Source: an uncultured Collinsella sp. (GTDB lineage: Bacteria; Actinomycetota; Coriobacteriia; Coriobacteriales; Coriobacteriaceae). From it: DNA of 8,156 bases. Shown here piece after piece: positions 5,516 to 8,156 of the stretch; within the stretch, counting starts at the first letter, position 1, and every line of letters begins with the position of its first letter. The stretch spans positions 1 through 8,156 of the forward strand of contig CAKUEZ010000085.1 of assembly GCA_934646965.1 (NCBI GenBank). Reading direction: 5' to 3'. The notes beneath the pieces are model-generated. The model worked only from the letters and a program-made list of their open reading frames with translations. It did no database searches and was not told the DNA's origin. The position numbers and the translations under genes are program-made.

Positions 5516-7762
5516 ATGACACTCGTATCCAAGACCTTTGAGCTGTACGGCAAGACCTACACCTTCGAGTCCGGCGAGCTTGCCAAGCAGGCCACCGGCG
5601 CTTGTCTGGTCAAGCAGGGCGACACTACGATGCTCGACACCGTGGTCGTCTCCAAGGAGCGCAAGAACTACGACTTCTTCCCGCTGACCGTCGACTTTAA
5701 CGAGAAGATGTACGCTGCCGGCCGCATCCCGGGTGGCTACCTCAAGCGTGAGGGCCGTCCCAGCGAGAAGGCCACGCTCACGGCCCGCATGATCGACCGT
5801 CCGATCCGCCCGAGCTTCCCGGACGGCTTCCGCAACGAGGTGCACATCGTCGCCACCTCGCTCGTCGCCGACCAGGTCAACCCCTTCGACGTCATCAACG
5901 TCATGGGCGCCTCCCTGGCCATGACGCTCGGCGGCGTGCCCTTCGAGGGCCCGCTTGCCTGCGTGCGCATCGGCCGTAACGTGGAGACCGGCGAGTTTAT
6001 CGTCAACCCCACTTATGAGGAGCGCGAGAACTCCGACCTGGACCTGGAGCTGGGCGGCTCTGCCGACTTCATCTCGATGGTCGAGGCCGGCGCCGACGAG
6101 ATCTCCGAGGACGATATGCTCGCCGCCATGAAGTTTGGCCAGGAGGCCCTCGCTGCCTTCTGCCAGGCTCAGGACGAGTTCGTCGCCGAGTGGGAGCAGG
6201 TCAACGGCGCTATCGTCAAGAAGGAGTACCCGCTCGATCAGCCTGTCGAGGAGGTCCAGGAGCGCATCTTCGCCCACTACGACGAGATGGCCGCCGCCCT
6301 GCGCGATGCCGACAAGCTCTCCCGTATCGGTAAGGTCGAGGCTCTGAAGGAGTCCATCCGCGCCGAGTTCACCGATGAGGAGCAGGCCGCTTGGGAGCGC
6401 GAGATTCCCGTGGCGCTCAAGAAGCTCGAGAAGAAGGCCATGCGCACCATGGTCGTCGAGACCGGCGAGCGCGTCGACGGCCGTGCCGCCGACGAGATCC
6501 GTCCCATCATGGTGAAGGACAACTACCTGCCGCTCGTTCACGGCTCCGGCCTGTTCCAGCGCGGCCAGACCCAGGTGCTCTCCGTCCTGTCGCTCGGCAT
6601 GCTCAACGAGGGCCAGCGTCTGGATACCATCGAGCCCACCGAGGGCAAGCGCTACATGCACCACTACAACTTCCCGCCGTTCTGCACCGGCGAGACCGGC
6701 CGCATGGGCAGCCCCAAGCGCCGCGAGATCGGCCACGGCAACCTGGCCGAGCGCGCCCTGCTTCCGGTGCTTCCCGACGAGAACGAGTTCCCCTATGCCA
6801 TCCGCGTGGTCTCCGAGGTCATGGAGTCCAACGGCTCCTCTTCGATGGCTTCGACTTGCGGTTCCACGCTCGCCCTCATGGACGGCGGCGTGCCCATTAA
6901 GCGCCCCGTCTCCGGTATCGCCATGGGCCTGATCCAGGAGGAGGGCAAGACCGTGGTCCTGTCCGACATCCAGGGTCTCGAGGACTTCCTGGGCGACATG
7001 GACTTTAAGGTCACCGGTACCACCGAGGGCATCACCGCCCTGCAGATGGACAACAAGGCCACCGGCCTCACCTTCGACATCCTGGCCCGCGCCCTGCAGC
7101 AGGCCAAGGAGGGTCGCGCCTTCATCCTGCAGAAGATGCTCGATGTGATCCCCGAGCCGCGTCACACCACGCGCAGCACCGCTCCGCGCATCGTGTCGAT
7201 TCAGGTTCCGACCGATAAGATCCGCGACGTCATCGGTTCCGGCGGCAAGGTTATCCGCGGCATCCAGGACGAGACCGGCGCTTCGGTCGACATCCAGGAG
7301 GACGGCACCGTCTTTGTCGGCGGCACCGGCGAGTCCGTCGATCAGGCCGTCGAGCGCATCAAGCTCATCATCAAGGTTCCCGAGCCGGGCGAGGAGTACA
7401 CCGGTCGCGTGGTCTCCATCCAGCCCTTCGGCGCCTTCGTGAACCTGTTGCCCGGGAAGGACGGCCTGCTGCACATCTCCCGCGTCGCCAAGGGCCGCGT
7501 GGAGAAGGTCGAGGACGTTCTCAACGTGGGCGACGAGGTCAAGGTCGTCGTCATCGAGGTCGACGATCGCGGCAAGATCTCGCTCGATCGTCTGGACAAG
7601 CCCGAGGCCCCGGCTCGCGCCGAGGGTGCCTCCGAGGGCGACGGCGAGCACTTCCAGCGCCGTGAGCGTCCGCGTCGCGAGCGCTCCGAGCGCAGCGACC
7701 GCCCGCGCCGTCCCGGCGACAACGGAGGCCGTAAGCCCCGTCGTCACCACGACGCCGAGTAA
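5516..7762 (+). CDS. pnp: Polynucleotide phosphorylase (PNPase)
   Basis: PNPase degrades RNA 3' to 5' using phosphate, releasing nucleoside diphosphates, and can add 3' tails in reverse. It forms a trimeric ring. The 748-residue protein has a first RNase PH-like domain (about 12-150, with YLKREGRPSE in the pore-loop position), a helical linker (about 150-320), and a second, catalytic PH domain (about 325-555). A KH domain follows with GSGG at 574-577, then an S1 domain at about 626-693. In LEDFLGDMDFK, D490, D496 and K498 align with the E. coli catalytic residues D486, D492 and K494. The protein is about 37 residues longer than E. coli PNPase. The extra length is a tail from 695 onward with 14 Arg in 54 residues and little expected structure. 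The ATG at 5516 follows AAAGGAG with four bases between. Codon use is strongly optimised. Confidence 0.98.
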   Translation: MTLVSKTFELYGKTYTFESGELAKQATGACLVKQGDTTMLDTVVVSKERKNYDFFPLTVDFNEKMYAAGRIPGGYLKREGRPSEKATLTARMIDRPIRPSFPDGFRNEVHIVATSLVADQVNPFDVINVMGASLAMTLGGVPFEGPLACVRIGRNVETGEFIVNPTYEERENSDLDLELGGSADFISMVEAGADEISEDDMLAAMKFGQEALAAFCQAQDEFVAEWEQVNGAIVKKEYPLDQPVEEVQERIFAHYDEMAAALRDADKLSRIGKVEALKESIRAEFTDEEQAAWEREIPVALKKLEKKAMRTMVVETGERVDGRAADEIRPIMVKDNYLPLVHGSGLFQRGQTQVLSVLSLGMLNEGQRLDTIEPTEGKRYMHHYNFPPFCTGETGRMGSPKRREIGHGNLAERALLPVLPDENEFPYAIRVVSEVMESNGSSSMASTCGSTLALMDGGVPIKRPVSGIAMGLIQEEGKTVVLSDIQGLEDFLGDMDFKVTGTTEGITALQMDNKATGLTFDILARALQQAKEGRAFILQKMLDVIPEPRHTTRSTAPRIVSIQVPTDKIRDVIGSGGKVIRGIQDETGASVDIQEDGTVFVGGTGESVDQAVERIKLIIKVPEPGEEYTGRVVSIQPFGAFVNLLPGKDGLLHISRVAKGRVEKVEDVLNVGDEVKVVVIEVDDRGKISLDRLDKPEAPARAEGASEGDGEHFQRRERPRRERSERSDRPRRPGDNGGRKPRRHHDAE

Positions 7763-7787
7763 CAGCCGCATATAAGCAGCAACAAAG

Positions 7788-7815
7788 GGGCGACTCCTAA
7801 CGGGGTCGCCCTTTT
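7788..7815 (+). terminator. Intrinsic terminator after pnp
   Basis: A 10-bp stem (7788-7797 with 7802-7811, one G-U pair) with a TAAC loop is followed by TTTT (7812-7815). It lies 25 bases after the pnp stop. Its 3' strand and T run are also the outer end of the large inverted repeat that begins at 7808, so the two structures compete for the same bases. Confidence 0.88.
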
Positions 7816-7955
7816 GCTATCCCCGGCGGGGGCCGCGGGTAAAGTTTCCTGCTCTACAGTCCTGCTCGCACGGAGAGCACATTAAGTGCTCTCCGGCTCG
7901 TGCGGAACTCGCGATAAACTTTACCCGCTGCCCCCGCCGGGAATAGCAAAAGGGC
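7808..7955. repeat. 148-base element with 40-base inverted arms
   Basis: The left arm (7808-7847) and right arm (7916-7955) are reverse complements at 38 of 40 positions. The 68-base centre contains a perfect inner hairpin, CGGAGAGCAC (7871-7880) and GTGCTCTCCG (7886-7895), with loop ATTAA. It also has a direct repeat TCCTGCTC at 7847-7854 and 7860-7867. No target-site duplication is visible at the outer ends and no coding frame is supported inside. It resembles a palindromic intergenic repeat or a non-autonomous element; the family is not recognised. Confidence 0.85.
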
Positions 7956-8091
7956 TGGTGGGTGCGGGTTGCGATTTTGTTAGATAGTCTATTCAGTTAT
8001 CTGAATTCAGATCTTTAGATAATCCAATGGGGGCATTTCCCCAGATAAAACCGACCAAAATAAACCTGTCCCTTTTTGGCAGGTCTGGGCT
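7956..8091. other. Non-coding stretch with AT-rich palindromic island
   Basis: No gene is supported here. Bases 7975-8028 are about 26% GC, against roughly 60% for the window, and are packed with short inverted repeats. These include ATAGTCTAT (7984-7992), ATTCAG/CTGAAT (7991-7996 with 8001-8006), the perfect 14-base palindrome ATCTGAATTCAGAT (7999-8012), and TTATCT/AGATAA (7998-8003 with 8017-8022). TGGGG/CCCCA (8028-8032 with 8039-8043) follows. The island could be an operator or promoter region or a remnant of an inserted element. No -35/-10 pair with good spacing was found. Confidence 0.5.
8055..8084 (-). terminator. Possible minus-strand intrinsic terminator
   Basis: Read on the minus strand, ACCTGCC (8084-8078) pairs with GGACAGGT (8071-8064) with one bulged A, and the stem is followed by TTTATTTT. 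This would stop transcription coming leftward from a convergent gene to the right of the window. The + strand shows no T run after the same stem. Confidence 0.4.
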
Positions 8092-8156
8092 CAGCGGGCC
8101 CGGCACGGGCTAAGTTTATCGCGAGTTCCGCACGCAAAGGAAAGCACTTAATGTGC
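8092..8156. repeat. Second, inverted partial copy of the palindromic element
   Basis: Bases 8112-8156 match the reverse complement of 7877-7921 at 40 of 45 positions, including an unbroken 23-base identity (8112-8134 against 7899-7921). CAGCGGG (8092-8098) also matches the next part of the first copy (reverse of 7924-7930), after a ~12-base difference that contains a small hairpin GCCCG-GCA-CGGGC. The copy runs off the window in the middle of the inner hairpin (GCAC-TTAAT-GTGC). Confidence 0.75.

Noticed and set aside
5468..7771. A 767-codon open frame on the minus strand opposite pnp
   Set aside because: It mirrors pnp's C-ending codon bias, which removes stops on the other strand. Its translation is low-complexity (L, G, D, H, V) and has no recognisable domain.
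7969..8003. Possible + strand promoter (TTGCGA or TTGTTA with TATTCA or TTATCT)
   Set aside because: All pairings give 15-base spacing or poor -10 matches, and no gene start lies within 150 bases downstream.
8027..8113. A 28-codon + strand frame starting ATGGGGGCA
   Set aside because: It has no ribosome binding site, runs through the putative minus-strand terminator hairpin and ends at the start of the second repeat copy; the peptide has no recognisable feature.
7808..8156. CRISPR array
   Set aside because: The repeats are two inverted copies with different flanks, not regular direct repeats with spacers.

Overview
The window is about 60% GC, densely packed and almost entirely on the + strand. 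It carries a chromosomal housekeeping block typical of high-GC Gram-positive bacteria. Codon style, the gene order phoH-ybeY-dgkA-era-recO, and an Era protein with a TKxD rather than NKxD motif suggest an actinobacterium, most likely a gut member of the Coriobacteriia such as a Collinsella-like organism. That placement is inference from style, not a database match.

Region 1 (1-4947) is one compact probable operon: mtaB (5' end cut by the window edge), phoH, ybeY, dgkA, era and recO. Genes overlap by up to 20 bases or lie 9-12 bases apart, with no terminator or promoter visible inside. MtaB modifies tRNA; YbeY, Era and probably PhoH act in rRNA maturation, ribosome assembly or RNA quality control. 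DgkA recycles an undecaprenol- or diacylglycerol-type lipid and RecO acts in recombinational repair.

Region 2 (4948-7815) is rpsO (ribosomal protein uS15) followed by pnp (polynucleotide phosphorylase). rpsO has a possible extended -10 promoter and a palindromic leader hairpin, and ends in a clear intrinsic terminator. The 151-base rpsO-pnp gap then holds three consecutive hairpins before the pnp ribosome binding site, which suggests post-transcriptional control. pnp ends with a second intrinsic terminator. Its protein has the standard PH-PH-KH-S1 layout and an arginine-rich tail.

Region 3 (7808-8156) has no convincing gene and is the unusual part. A 148-base element has 40-base inverted arms (38 of 40 paired), and its left arm starts inside the pnp terminator. 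The core of this element reappears in opposite orientation at the window's right edge. Between the two copies lies a 54-base AT-rich island (26% GC) full of short palindromes, and a likely minus-strand terminator. This looks like a dispersed palindromic intergenic repeat (REP/BIME- or MITE-like); I cannot name its family.
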